A stretch of 64,000 bases of DNA from the NCBI RefSeq assembly GCF_003261585.1, contig NZ_POVU01000006.1, forward strand, positions 124,001 to 188,000, given 5' to 3'. A model generated the notes under the pieces. That model had not been told where the DNA came from, ran no database searches, and saw nothing but the letters and a program-made list of their open reading frames with translations. Source of the DNA: Acinetobacter sp. MB5. Its GTDB lineage: Bacteria; Pseudomonadota; Gammaproteobacteria; Pseudomonadales; Moraxellaceae. The stretch's first letter is position 1. Each line of letters begins with the position of its first letter. Position numbers and translations under genes: made by a program. Below, one piece after another: positions 9,691 to 18,658 of the stretch.

Positions 9691-11144
9691 TGCAAAACAT
9701 ATGGTCTCTTACAGGTCGTAGCATTGCCGTCTCCACACTTGCGTTTGCTTTGGCTGCCTGCCAAAGCATGCGTGGGCCAGAGCCTGTAGCAAAACCTGAT
9801 ATTCCAAATCAGTTTGCATCGAAAGCTACGGCAGGTACATCTGTTGCTGAGCAAGGCTACAAAGATTACTTCTCAGACCCACGTCTGTTGAAAGTCATTG
9901 AAATGAGTTTGGAAAATAACCGTGATTTGCGTACTGCTGCATTGAATATTCAAAAAGCGCAATTGCAATATCACGTCACTGAACTCAATCAGTTACCAAC
10001 TGTGGGTACAGATGTCAGTTATACGCGTGCTCAAACAGCCAGCTCAAGCTGGAAACCTTACTCACTGTACCAAGTAAGTTTAGGTGTAACATCGTATGAA
10101 TTAGACTTCTGGGGACGCGTCCGCAGTTTAAAAGATGCTGCGCTAGATACCTATTTGTCGACTCGTGCAGCCAAAGACTCGACCCAAATCAGCCTAATCA
10201 GTCAGGTTGCAGAAGCATGGGTAAGCTACTCGTATGCCAATGCCAACCTCAAACTGGCTCAGCAAACCCTGAAAGCTCAACAAGAATCGTATAACCTTAA
10301 CAAGAAACGCTTCGATGTCGGTATTGATAGCGAAGTTCCACTTCGTCAATCACAGATTTCTGTTGAAACCGCACGTAGTGATGTTGGGAACTATCAAACT
10401 CAACTCGAACAAGCGAAAAACTTGCTAGATGTCTTAGTGGGTAAAATTGTGCCAAACGAGTTGTTGCCAACCGATACCGTGAAACAAATCACTTCACAGA
10501 AAGTATTGGCGGCTGGTTTACCAAGTGACTTGCTGAATAACCGTCCAGACATTATGTCGGCTGAATATCAGTTAAGTGCAGCAGGTGCAAATATTGGGGC
10601 GGCTAAAGCAGCGATGTTCCCAACCATTAGCTTGACTGCAAGTGCGGGTCTGGCAAGCTACCAGTTAAGCGACTTGTTCAAATCAGGTTCAACCATCTGG
10701 CAGTTTGCACCTACGCTTGATCTCCCAATCTTTGACTGGGGCACACGTAAAACCAATGTCAAAATTTCAAAAGTCGATCAACAACTGTATTTGACTGCTT
10801 ATGAAAAATCGATTCAAACCGCTTTCCGCGAAGTGAATGATGTATTGGCAACCCGTGCACACATCAATGAGCGTTTGGCTGCACAGCGTAGTCTGGTTCA
10901 AGCGACCAACAAGAACTATGCGCTTTCAACAGCACGTTTCCGTGCTGGGATTGATAACTACTTGACGGTACTGGATGCACAGCGTTCCAACTACTCTGCG
11001 GCTCAAGGTTTACTTGCGCTTGAACAGACCAATCTGAATAATCAGATTGAACTGTACAAAACTCTCGGTGGTGGTGTAAAAGCCAACACTTCAGATCAGG
11101 TACAGTACCCTGCTTCAAGTGCAGAGCGTTATCAGAAAAAATAA
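9687..11144 (+). CDS. adeK: Outer-membrane efflux channel AdeK
   Basis: TolC/OprM-type outer-membrane factor that completes the AdeIJK pump. The 485-residue product has a lipoprotein signal (FALAACQSM, lipid-bearing Cys about residue 25), LENNRDLRTAALNIQKAQ typical of outer-membrane factors, the VTSYELDFWGRVRSLKDAAL block, and the repeat-related second half with LPSDLLNNRPDI and LPIFDWGTR. Start codons GTG 9687 and ATG 9690 are adjacent; CAGGAG sits 8 or 11 bases ahead. The GTG overlaps the adeJ stop. A strong terminator follows 11 bases after the stop, closing the operon. Confidence 0.95.
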   Translation: MMQNIWSLTGRSIAVSTLAFALAACQSMRGPEPVAKPDIPNQFASKATAGTSVAEQGYKDYFSDPRLLKVIEMSLENNRDLRTAALNIQKAQLQYHVTELNQLPTVGTDVSYTRAQTASSSWKPYSLYQVSLGVTSYELDFWGRVRSLKDAALDTYLSTRAAKDSTQISLISQVAEAWVSYSYANANLKLAQQTLKAQQESYNLNKKRFDVGIDSEVPLRQSQISVETARSDVGNYQTQLEQAKNLLDVLVGKIVPNELLPTDTVKQITSQKVLAAGLPSDLLNNRPDIMSAEYQLSAAGANIGAAKAAMFPTISLTASAGLASYQLSDLFKSGSTIWQFAPTLDLPIFDWGTRKTNVKISKVDQQLYLTAYEKSIQTAFREVNDVLATRAHINERLAAQRSLVQATNKNYALSTARFRAGIDNYLTVLDAQRSNYSAAQGLLALEQTNLNNQIELYKTLGGGVKANTSDQVQYPASSAERYQKK

Positions 11145-11154
11145 TTCTCTCCAA

Positions 11155-11185
11155 TAAAAAAGCCCACGTTAAAGTGGGCTTTTTT
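11155..11185. terminator. Terminator after adeK
   Basis: Seven-base stem AGCCCAC / GTGGGCT (11161-11167 and 11174-11180) flanked by A5 on the left and T6 on the right. It ends adeIJK and could also stop minus-strand transcription leaving the dehydrogenase gene. Confidence 0.88.
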
Positions 11186-11265
11186 ATGACTTTTCGTTTA
11201 GCTCAAACAGTTACAGATCAGATTTTCACGTATCCAATTTATGAGCAATATTCTTCAAACTTAGA

Positions 11266-12069
11266 TTATTTCACTTCAGCTTTACGAATTTGTTTATACA
11301 AAATGCTTGGAGCTAAGCGAGACAACATCACACCCAGTTTTTCCTTACGCCCACCAATCACAATATATTCCTGCTTTTGCAATAATGCTTTCACGGTCTG
11401 TTCAGCAAACTCATCAGCATCCAAGCCATGTTCAATCGCTTGATCTTGAAAACCTTGTGCTTCACCGTTACCCGTCAATGCATTGAGTGACACATTGGTT
11501 TTGACAAAACCTGGGAACACCACTGAAACATCAATACCCTGTGCAGCCACCTCGGCACGTAAACTGTTTGCCCACATATGAATCGCGGCTTTGGCTGCCG
11601 AATAAGTCGCACGATATTGTGTTCCGATCAGCCCTGCCACACTGGAAATAAACACCACATGACCAGATTTTTGCTTCAGTAAAGTCGGCAAAACCGCTTT
11701 GGTCATGGCCACATGGGCAAAATAATCTACTTCCATGATTTTTCGTTCAGTTTCCATTGAGGTGTCTTGAATCAGTGCGCGCTGACTGAGACCTGCATTA
11801 TTGATCAGCCAGTCAATTTTGCCTTTTTCAGCCAAAACCTGCTGTAAAGCCTGTTCAATTTGCCCTGCATTGGTAATATCAAGCGGAATACATAAATGCT
11901 TGTCCTGATTTGGCAGCAATGCTTTGACCCGTTGCAACTCACTGTCACGACGCGCAGACAAAACCAATTGTGCACCCAATTCAGCAAAGGCTATCGCCAA
12001 AGCCTGTCCAATGCCAGAAGATGCCCCTGTGACCCAAACCACTTGATCTTGCAAATTTTGTGTTTTCAT
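11266..12069 (-). CDS. Short-chain dehydrogenase/reductase (SDR)
   Basis: Cytoplasmic NAD(P)-dependent oxidoreductase of the classical SDR family; substrate unknown. In 267 residues it shows the cofactor motif TGASSGIG at 14-21, NNAG at 90-93, and the catalytic set Ser143, Tyr156 and Lys160 (YSAAK). An SARR segment near 38-41 after the second strand suggests preference for NADPH, an inference. The C-terminus ends LAPSILYKQIRKAEVK, reminiscent of membrane-associated SDRs acting on lipids or ketosteroids. Its start lies 8 bases after the stop of the upstream unknown gene, so the two are probably one transcript. Confidence 0.88.
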   Translation of the reverse strand: MKTQNLQDQVVWVTGASSGIGQALAIAFAELGAQLVLSARRDSELQRVKALLPNQDKHLCIPLDITNAGQIEQALQQVLAEKGKIDWLINNAGLSQRALIQDTSMETERKIMEVDYFAHVAMTKAVLPTLLKQKSGHVVFISSVAGLIGTQYRATYSAAKAAIHMWANSLRAEVAAQGIDVSVVFPGFVKTNVSLNALTGNGEAQGFQDQAIEHGLDADEFAEQTVKALLQKQEYIVIGGRKEKLGVMLSRLAPSILYKQIRKAEVK

Positions 12070-12077
12070 AAAGTACC

Positions 12078-12770
12078 TTATTGAACATGCTCGTCAAAAA
12101 TCAAAAACCTCAGGAAATGCTCTATATAATAGGGCGCAACATGTAAATCCACTTCATTACCCAGTCCCTGTAAACGCTTATAGCCCATGTGCGTGGTCAT
12201 TTGTATCACGCCATTTAAGGTTTTATCCACCACAAAGTTAAAATCAAGCATTTCTTTGGGAATACGAATGAGATGTGTCACCCCTTGGTCAATAATTTCA
12301 GTCAGTGCATGAAAGGCAGGACTAATCTGACTGGCATCACCTGCCTGAATCTTTTGAATGAATGTTAAAGTTTGATCAACCAATGCATCGGATACAGGAT
12401 AGCGTAAAAACACCTGATCCTGTTCCAAGACAATACATTCCGCAAAATAATTAACAATGCCTGCCAAACGCGCATTACTAAGCAGCGCCACCGACCACGG
12501 TAAATATTTTTTTAAGGCATCGAGCACATGCTGCACGACTTTTTCAGACTCTTGGGCAATCTTATGCCCTTCTGGGCGCTGCACACGCTTCTTTTGCTGC
12601 ATCAGCAAATCGACAAACACCTGCTGGATAATTTGTACGGCAACATCGGCAAGAAGTTGTCCCAATTCATGTGCCAGTTTATGTTTGGTTGCAGCATTGA
12701 ACTGCTGTTGTAATGTCAAAAACTCTGCATAACTTTGCGGGTTGACCTGCAAACTGACCACATACCCCAT
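12078..12770 (-). CDS. Conserved protein of unknown function
   Basis: The product of 230 residues is not recognised. It is largely helical with no signal peptide and no clear membrane span. A basic, glutamine-rich region (LLMQQKKRVQRPEGHK) lies near one third of the length; the C-terminus has YKRLQGLGNEVDLHVAPYYI and FLIFDEH. The ATG at 12770 (MGYVVSLQVN) is chosen over the ATG at 12791 because GCAGGA lies before it. It sits 8 bases upstream of the SDR gene, likely co-transcribed, and is divergent from valS. A role linked to the dehydrogenase is only a guess from the spacing. Confidence 0.7.
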   Translation of the reverse strand: MGYVVSLQVNPQSYAEFLTLQQQFNAATKHKLAHELGQLLADVAVQIIQQVFVDLLMQQKKRVQRPEGHKIAQESEKVVQHVLDALKKYLPWSVALLSNARLAGIVNYFAECIVLEQDQVFLRYPVSDALVDQTLTFIQKIQAGDASQISPAFHALTEIIDQGVTHLIRIPKEMLDFNFVVDKTLNGVIQMTTHMGYKRLQGLGNEVDLHVAPYYIEHFLRFLIFDEHVQ

Positions 12771-12873
12771 AGAAAATCCTGCTTCAAACATCCAATTTAT
12801 CGCTTAACTGAACATTGTCGCATGATATGCCGCAGATTGCCGACGCTTTGTAGCTTAATCTTGTGGATTTTTT

Positions 12874-12882
12874 TGCTACAAT
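12874..12882 (+). promoter_or_regulatory. Candidate extended -10 element for valS
   Basis: TGCTACAAT, an extended -10 motif (TGn plus TACAAT), lies 36 bases before the valS start. No good -35 box was found at 16-18 bases, which an extended -10 tolerates. Confidence 0.4.
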
Positions 12883-12918
12883 GAAACCAATTTTTTTTGC
12901 ACTTTTGATCTGTTAACT

Positions 12919-15825
12919 ATGACTGACGCAACTGCGAATTCCGCTCAGAATATTGCTACAACTTACGATCCTACCGAGATCGAGAAAAAATGGTACCAAA
13001 CTTGGGAAGAGAAAGGCTACTTTAAGCCATCTCAACAAGGTGAATCATTCTGTATCATGATTCCGCCGCCAAATGTCACGGGTAGCTTGCACATGGGTCA
13101 TGGTTTTAACAATGCCATTATGGATGCCTTGACACGCTACAACCGTATGTCAGGTAAAAATACCTTATGGCAACCCGGGACTGACCATGCGGGTATCGCA
13201 ACCCAAATGGTGGTTGAACGCCAACTTGCTGCGCAAAATATCAGCCGTCATGATTTGGGTCGTGAACAGTTCATCGACAAAGTTTGGGAATGGAAAGAAC
13301 AGTCTGGCGGGAATATTACTCGTCAAATCCGTCGTTTAGGTTCTTCAGTAGACTGGTCTCGTGAACGCTTTACCATGGATGAAGGTTTATCTAATGCGGT
13401 AAAAGAAGTTTTCGTAAAACTGCACGAAGACGGTTTGATTTACCGTGGTAAACGTCTGGTGAACTGGGATCCGAAACTGCAAACCGCGCTTTCTGACTTA
13501 GAAGTTGAGTCAGACAAAGAAGAAGCCGGTTCATTGTGGCACTTCAAATATTTCTTTGAAGATAAAAACTTGCGCACGCACGATGGCAAAGATCACATCG
13601 TTGTCGCAACCACGCGTCCAGAAACATTGCTCGGTGATACTGCGGTTGCAGTGGCACTGGATGATGAGCGTTATACGCACCTTGTCGGTCAGAACATCAT
13701 TCTGCCAATTACAGGTCGTGCAGTTCCAATCGTTAAAGATGAATATGTCGACAAAGAATTCGGTACAGGCTGTGTAAAAATTACCCCTGCGCACGACTTT
13801 AACGACTATGAAGTCGGCAAACGCTGCGAACTCCCAATCATCAATATCTTCAACAAAAATGCGGAAGTATTGGCTGAGTTTGAATACATCGCCAAAGCGG
13901 GCGAGCAAATTTCTAAAACCATCGCAGCCCCTGCTGACTATGTGGGTTTAGAGCGTTTTGCTGCACGTAAGAAATTGGTTGAGCAAGCAGAAGCTGAAGG
14001 CTGGTTAGATCAAATTCAACCGTACACCTTGAAGCCACCACGCGGTGACCGTTCAGGCGTGATTGTTGAGCCATTATTGACCGACCAATGGTATGTAAAA
14101 ATTGCACCACTGGCTGAACCTGCGATTGAAGCGGTGAAAGATGGTCGCATCAAATTCGTACCAGAACAGTACAGCAACATGTACATGGCGTGGATGAACA
14201 ACATTCAAGACTGGTGTATTTCACGTCAGCTTTGGTGGGGTCACCGTATTCCAGCTTGGTACGATGCACAAGGTAATGTATTTGTGGGTCGTGACGAAGC
14301 AGAAGTCCGTGCGAAAAACAACATCCCTGCTGATGTTGCATTGAACCAAGATGAAGACGTATTGGATACATGGTTCTCATCTGCACTTTGGACGTTCTCG
14401 ACTTTAGATTGGACAGGTGATGCCAAGAAAGATGCGGAAAACTATTTCCTCAAGACTTTCCACCCGACAGATGTATTAGTCACTGGTTTTGACATTATCT
14501 TCTTCTGGGTAGCGCGCATGATCATGATGACCATGCACTTCATGAAAAATGAAGATGGTACGCCGCAAGTTCCGTTCAAAACTGTGTATGTCCATGGTTT
14601 AGTACGCGATGGCGAAGGTCAGAAGATGTCTAAATCTAAGGGTAACGTACTTGACCCATTAGATTTGATTGACGGTGTAGATCTTGAAACCTTGGTACAA
14701 AAACGTACTACGGGTTTGATGAACCCGAAACAAGCGGCGAAGATTGAAAAATCGACTCGTAAAGAATTCCCAGAAGGCATTCAGGCTTACGGTACAGATG
14801 CGGTTCGTTTCACGTTCTGTGCGCTAGCCAATACTGGTCGTGACATTAAGTTCGACATGAAACGTGTTGAAGGTTACCGTAACTTTGCCAATAAAATCTG
14901 GAACGCGACCCGTTTCGTGATGATGAATGTTGAAGGTCAAACGATTGGTGCTGAAGCACGTCCTGATCTGTGGGAATTGCCTGAACAATGGATCATCAGC
15001 CGTCTGCAAAAAGCCGAAGCTGCGGTACAACAAGCCTTTGCGACTTACCGTTTAGACTTGGCTGCACAAGCAATTTACGAATTTATCTGGAATGAATACT
15101 GCGACTGGTATGTCGAGTTAACCAAACCAGTTCTGAACGATGCTGAAGTGTCTGAAGAGCGTAAAGCGGAAGTTCGTCGCGTGTTACTTGCCGTGATGGA
15201 AGCATCTTTACGTCTTGCGCATCCGCTTATGCCGTATTTGACTGAAGAAATTTGGCAGACGCTTGCACCGAAACTCGGTATTGCTGGCGAAACCATTATG
15301 CTTGCGCAATACCCTGTTGCGAACCCTGAGCGTGTAAACGAACAGGCTGAAGCAGATATGCAATGGCTGCAAGGTCTGATTGGTGCGGTGCGTAACATCC
15401 GTGGTGAAATGGGCTTAGGTAATGCGCGTTTATTACCAGTGTTGCTTCAAAACACCACTGATGCTGAAAAAGCACAGATCACCCGTATTGAAGCATTGTT
15501 TAAAGCTTTAGCAAAAGTGGAAAGCATTACATTCTTGGCTGATGCTGAACAACCACCATTGTCTTCTTCATCTGTTGTGGGTCACGTATCTGTATTCGTT
15601 CCAATGAAGGGTTTAATTGACCCGAAAGCGGAATTGGGTCGTTTACAAAAAGACTTAGACAAAGTTCAAAAGCAGCATGACCAAATTGCGACTAAACTTG
15701 GCAATGAAGGTTTTGTAGCGAAAGCACCTGCGGCTGTCGTTGAAGGTGAAAAAGCGAAATTGGCTGAGTTTGCTGACCAGTTAGCGAAAATTAAAGCGAA
15801 TATGGAGCAGATTGCAGCGCTGTAA
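12919..15825 (+). CDS. valS: Valyl-tRNA synthetase
   Basis: Class I aminoacyl-tRNA synthetase that charges tRNA-Val, with an editing domain that removes threonine. The 968-residue product has [13 protein letters not shown] with the HIGH-type motif HMGH at 58-61, the inserted editing domain with [38 protein letters not shown] at 569-573, the anticodon-binding helical domain, and a C-terminal coiled coil ([20 protein letters not shown]) that is typical of ValS. Length is normal. It is a single-gene unit ending in a terminator at 15856. Confidence 0.98.
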   Translation: MTDATANSAQNIATTYDPTEIEKKWYQTWEEKGYFKPSQQGESFCIMIPPPNVTGSLHMGHGFNNAIMDALTRYNRMSGKNTLWQPGTDHAGIATQMVVERQLAAQNISRHDLGREQFIDKVWEWKEQSGGNITRQIRRLGSSVDWSRERFTMDEGLSNAVKEVFVKLHEDGLIYRGKRLVNWDPKLQTALSDLEVESDKEEAGSLWHFKYFFEDKNLRTHDGKDHIVVATTRPETLLGDTAVAVALDDERYTHLVGQNIILPITGRAVPIVKDEYVDKEFGTGCVKITPAHDFNDYEVGKRCELPIINIFNKNAEVLAEFEYIAKAGEQISKTIAAPADYVGLERFAARKKLVEQAEAEGWLDQIQPYTLKPPRGDRSGVIVEPLLTDQWYVKIAPLAEPAIEAVKDGRIKFVPEQYSNMYMAWMNNIQDWCISRQLWWGHRIPAWYDAQGNVFVGRDEAEVRAKNNIPADVALNQDEDVLDTWFSSALWTFSTLDWTGDAKKDAENYFLKTFHPTDVLVTGFDIIFFWVARMIMMTMHFMKNEDGTPQVPFKTVYVHGLVRDGEGQKMSKSKGNVLDPLDLIDGVDLETLVQKRTTGLMNPKQAAKIEKSTRKEFPEGIQAYGTDAVRFTFCALANTGRDIKFDMKRVEGYRNFANKIWNATRFVMMNVEGQTIGAEARPDLWELPEQWIISRLQKAEAAVQQAFATYRLDLAAQAIYEFIWNEYCDWYVELTKPVLNDAEVSEERKAEVRRVLLAVMEASLRLAHPLMPYLTEEIWQTLAPKLGIAGETIMLAQYPVANPERVNEQAEADMQWLQGLIGAVRNIRGEMGLGNARLLPVLLQNTTDAEKAQITRIEALFKALAKVESITFLADAEQPPLSSSSVVGHVSVFVPMKGLIDPKAELGRLQKDLDKVQKQHDQIATKLGNEGFVAKAPAAVVEGEKAKLAEFADQLAKIKANMEQIAAL

Positions 15826-15855
15826 GGTGTTGTTAATTTAATCTATTTTGTGTAT

Positions 15856-15887
15856 AAAGGGCTGATTATTCAGCCCTTTATTATTTT
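15856..15887 (+). terminator. Terminator after valS
   Basis: Ten-base perfect stem AAAGGGCTGA / TCAGCCCTTT (15856-15865 and 15870-15879) with a TTAT loop, followed by ATTATTTT. It ends five bases before the next gene's start codon, so that gene needs its own promoter or read-through. Confidence 0.88.
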
Positions 15888-15891
15888 AAAA

Positions 15892-16860
15892 ATGAAAGAA
15901 CTATTAGAACCAATTTATCTTAATGAAAAGATGTTACTCAACTGTGCAAGTTATCTATTTGATGGAATAGAGTTAAGTAAAGAAATTCACCAAGCCGATG
16001 AAAATCATTCAGATAAAAACCTAGACATTGAAGGTACTGCCAAAACAAATGGAATAGTTGATTTAATAGCTCAGGCTGATGGGAAACTCAATGCAGGCCT
16101 GATTACAAGAAATAATTCTAGTCTTTCATCAAATTCGGTCAAAAATATTACTTTAGGTGCTATACATATGAAAGCACTCAAAAAGCTATATGAAGAAGGC
16201 TTAATCCATAATTTTAAAAATTTTGAGGAAAACTTAAAGAAAAAACCATATATATCTATTGAGGCAGATTTACAACCAGTAGATTTCTTCGAGCTATTAC
16301 AAATATTAAAAATGCTTACTCCTCAATTAAAATATTTCGTGGCACTTCTGAATAAAAAAAATACTAACAATACAAACAAGAGAAATCCATCAGCTCAACA
16401 ATCATTAAATAATGACCTGATAGAGATCATTAAAAATCTAATTGTAGAGTTAGAAAAGAGCTACTTAGAATCAAATTTACTAGAAATGCTTATGTTCAAG
16501 GATAATAAATGTATAGGTGTAATAGATTTAGACCTAGATAATATAGATCCAAGTAAGTTAAAGTCTCAATTAAACGATGGCAATTTCACAGTTATAGGCA
16601 AAATAACTAAAAACATTACATCAGATGAAAGAATAAATTTGCTTCAACGAAATATTATTACACCTTTATTAACTATCGTTGAGCGTATAACTGTATTTGT
16701 AGAGACGAAAAAAAATCTTCAAAATTTAGAAGTGTTAGAAGATAAAATTTCCAAGTTAAAAGAATTAAAAGATACCGTTTTCTCAATTATTAACTTATTA
16801 CTGGATATTTATATAGAAGGCCCTGCTCTTAGAATCCGTGCAATGTCTGTTTGTATTTAA
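15892..16860 (+). CDS. AT-rich orphan gene, possible DUF6414-family protein
   Basis: The product of 322 residues has no signal peptide or membrane span and is rich in Leu, Ile, Asn, Lys and Ser. It starts KELLEPIYLNEKMLLNCASY; has a Ser/Asn-rich middle (near 80-100); then KKPYISIEADLQPVDFFELL and, in the last third, FTVIGKITKNITSDERINLL. That layout recalls the DUF6414 family, but from memory only. The frame reaches up to 15850, but the valS terminator lies there, so the ATG at 15892 is preferred although no good ribosome binding site is visible. Codon use is more AT-rich than valS. It stands alone between the valS terminator and a repeat element, which suggests acquired DNA. Confidence 0.65.
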   Translation: MKELLEPIYLNEKMLLNCASYLFDGIELSKEIHQADENHSDKNLDIEGTAKTNGIVDLIAQADGKLNAGLITRNNSSLSSNSVKNITLGAIHMKALKKLYEEGLIHNFKNFEENLKKKPYISIEADLQPVDFFELLQILKMLTPQLKYFVALLNKKNTNNTNKRNPSAQQSLNNDLIEIIKNLIVELEKSYLESNLLEMLMFKDNKCIGVIDLDLDNIDPSKLKSQLNDGNFTVIGKITKNITSDERINLLQRNIITPLLTIVERITVFVETKKNLQNLEVLEDKISKLKELKDTVFSIINLLLDIYIEGPALRIRAMSVCI

Positions 16861-16918
16861 AATATGAGAACCAAGTAATATCTATCAAATGATGATTTGA
16901 ACTAATACAGATAAAATC

Positions 16919-17015
16919 CCCTCTCCTCCTAGGAGAGGGTTAGGGAGAGGTACTTCTGAATTTTTTCCATTATAACTTCAATCCCTCATCCTAACCTTCT
17001 CCCAAAGGGAGAAGG
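16919..17015. repeat. CT/GA-rich palindromic repeat pair, left of the DUF559 gene
   Basis: Two copies of the repeat in opposite orientation. The left copy (16919-16950) has stem CCCTCTCCT / AGGAGAGGG around CCT, then TTAGGGAGAGG. The right copy (16983-17015) is the reverse: CCCTCATCCTAA, then stem CCTTCTCCC / GGGAGAAGG around AAA. The pair resembles a REP/BIME unit. Matching copies lie at 17402-17433 and 17479-17511. Confidence 0.85.
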
Positions 17016-17023
17016 AGAACTTA

Positions 17024-17389
17024 CTACATGTTCTCTTTTAAACCAAAACATATACTCCACAAATCCCCTAAAACTGCTTCCATATTCTTCAATACATCAT
17101 GATTCCAAAACCGTACAACTTTTAAATCCAAAGCCTCTAAAAACTTGGTTCGTTCAGCATCATAGGTTTTTCCATCTTCCGTATTGTGCTGACTACCATC
17201 TAGCTCAATAACCAATCCCAACTCATGACAGTAAAAATCTACAATATAGGGAGCAATCACATGCTGTCTGCGAAATTTAAGATTCATAAATCGTTTAGCA
17301 CGAAGTAGTTGCCACATGAGGTGTTCTGCATCTGTGGCATTGCTCCGCATGGTTTTAGCGAATTCTAATAATTGTGGGTCTAGTTTCAT
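17024..17389 (-). CDS. DUF559 domain protein (nuclease-like fold)
   Basis: The 121-residue product matches the DUF559 pattern: RSNATDAEHLMWQLLRAKR, then FRRQHVIAPYIVDFYCHE, then LGLVIELDGSQH. DUF559 is related to very-short-patch-repair and PD-(D/E)XK endonucleases; Asp51, Glu62 and Asp64 are in place for a metal site, and His68 follows. Cutting activity is an inference. No ribosome binding site is visible before the ATG at 17389. The gene fills nearly all the space between two pairs of CT/GA-rich palindromes, which suggests a compact mobile or repeat-associated unit. Confidence 0.85.
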   Translation of the reverse strand: MKLDPQLLEFAKTMRSNATDAEHLMWQLLRAKRFMNLKFRRQHVIAPYIVDFYCHELGLVIELDGSQHNTEDGKTYDAERTKFLEALDLKVVRFWNHDVLKNMEAVLGDLWSICFGLKENM

Positions 17390-17401
17390 TTTTTATTATT
17401 A

Positions 17402-17433
17402 CCTCTCCCTAGCCCTCTCCTAAAAGGAGAGGG
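17402..17433. repeat. CT/GA-rich palindromic repeat, reverse orientation
   Basis: CCTCTCCCTAG followed by stem CCCTCTCCT (17413-17421) / AGGAGAGGG (17425-17433) around AAA. Same family as 16919-17015; it lies 13 bases upstream of the DUF559 start codon. Confidence 0.85.
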
Positions 17434-17478
17434 AATGTTCATTATAAATTTGATGCAGACATATAATCACTTGCTACT

Positions 17479-17511
17479 CCCTCTCCCTCAGGCAGAGGGT
17501 TGGGGTGAGGG
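17479..17511. repeat. CT/GA-rich palindromic repeat, forward orientation
   Basis: CCCTCT ... AGAGGG stem with a CCCTCAGGC loop, then TTGGGGTGAGGG. It ends five bases past the stop codon of the J-domain gene and may stabilise or end that transcript. With 17402-17433 it mirrors the pair on the left of the DUF559 gene. Confidence 0.8.
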
Positions 17512-17515
17512 AAAA

Positions 17516-18538
17516 TCAAAGTGCCCCATGCCCCAACAACATCTCCACACCACTCACCTTTTTCATATGCTTTAAACGCTCTTTTTCCCACTTCAACTGC
17601 TGCTTTAACCCAGCACAATCGGCATCTATGGCTTTATACACATCACTGATCTGCACATGCTCCGCTTTCACATTCTTCGCTAACTGAAAAGAATCTAAAA
17701 TTTCCGCAATTTGGCTTTCAAGCTGCTGACTTTGAGCATCCAATGCCAACTGATAAAACTTTACTTGCTCAGGCGAGAGTTCTTTTGAAGTTACGCTCTT
17801 ATTCTGCTCAAGCTGTAACTGCATTTTCAGTAAATAAAACAAATCCTGCTGCTCATACGCCTGACTTGCCTTCTGAAACAACGCAGTTTTTTCGGCTTTC
17901 TTGCTTTCATCTTGTTCACGGTCAGGGTGAATCATCGCAGCAATTTTTAAGTACACGGTTTTCAAAGACTGAGCTGCCATCTGCTCCGCTTGCTCACGTT
18001 TTTGTTGCAGTCGTTGCTGCTTGGCGTGTTCTCGTGCCTGTTGCTGCTCGGCAGCATATTGTTCAAAGTCTTGCTCTATATCAAACTCATCTTGCTGAGG
18101 AGTTTCCTGATTTTCTAGACGGACATTCTGCGACTTTTTGCTTTTTTTAGCATTCGATTGTGCTATAACCTGCTGATAAAAGGTATTTATTTGAGCAACT
18201 TGAGTATATTGCTCGGCAGACAGAACTTTAGAATGTTTGAGGATCTTTCCAAGACTGGCAATTTTCTCATCGAGTTGCTGTATTTCTGCTTTAGAAAATT
18301 CGTGGCTATGCAGCATATTCCAAAGCTGCTGCATTTGCTGAAACAGCACCGTATGCAATTCGGCATAGACAGGGTAAAGTTTTTGGCGGGTGTGCTGCTG
18401 AATCTCATCCTGCGCATTTTGCCATGTCACCAGACTGATTTTTTGCTGTTCGATTTTGTCGATCAGGCGATTGAGCTTTTTCTGCTGTGGGGAAAGTTCA
18501 GTCTTTTTCTGTATCGTTACTTTGAGATCAGAAGTCAT
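17516..18538 (-). CDS. J-domain protein of unknown target
   Basis: The 340-residue product is rich in Gln, Lys and Glu and mostly helical, with a coiled-coil stretch near 170-195 (AAEQQQAREHAKQQRLQQKR). It carries a J-domain core: YLKIAAMIHPDREQ with the HPD triad at 204-206, then KTALFQKASQAYEQQDLFYLL. The J domain stimulates DnaK-type ATPases, so this is probably a DnaK co-chaperone with its own client; no zinc-finger or DnaJ C-terminal domain is present. The ATG at 18538 is preferred over an in-frame TTG at 18544. A member of the palindromic repeat family lies just past its stop. Confidence 0.75.
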   Translation of the reverse strand: MTSDLKVTIQKKTELSPQQKKLNRLIDKIEQQKISLVTWQNAQDEIQQHTRQKLYPVYAELHTVLFQQMQQLWNMLHSHEFSKAEIQQLDEKIASLGKILKHSKVLSAEQYTQVAQINTFYQQVIAQSNAKKSKKSQNVRLENQETPQQDEFDIEQDFEQYAAEQQQAREHAKQQRLQQKREQAEQMAAQSLKTVYLKIAAMIHPDREQDESKKAEKTALFQKASQAYEQQDLFYLLKMQLQLEQNKSVTSKELSPEQVKFYQLALDAQSQQLESQIAEILDSFQLAKNVKAEHVQISDVYKAIDADCAGLKQQLKWEKERLKHMKKVSGVEMLLGHGAL

Positions 18539-18658
18539 CGCCAATCACACTTGCAAAAGCAACACTATAGCAAGATTGGCAATGTGACGCAGTAGCGAGA
18601 CACAAGCATGGAGCTGATTGTGATTTTGCGATCTGCCCCATGCTCAACAAAAGAATGA

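Noticed and set aside
13531-13908. Minus-strand frame of 125 codons opposite valS
   Set aside because: Antisense to a highly conserved gene; no ribosome binding site and unlikely composition (Phe/Val/Asp runs).
16919-17511. Repeats as a possible CRISPR array
   Set aside because: The copies alternate in orientation, are unevenly spaced, and enclose a gene; there are no regular spacers or cas genes.
18158-18595. Plus-strand frame of 145 codons opposite the J-domain gene
   Set aside because: No recognisable domain; the J-domain HPD frame on the other strand explains the region.
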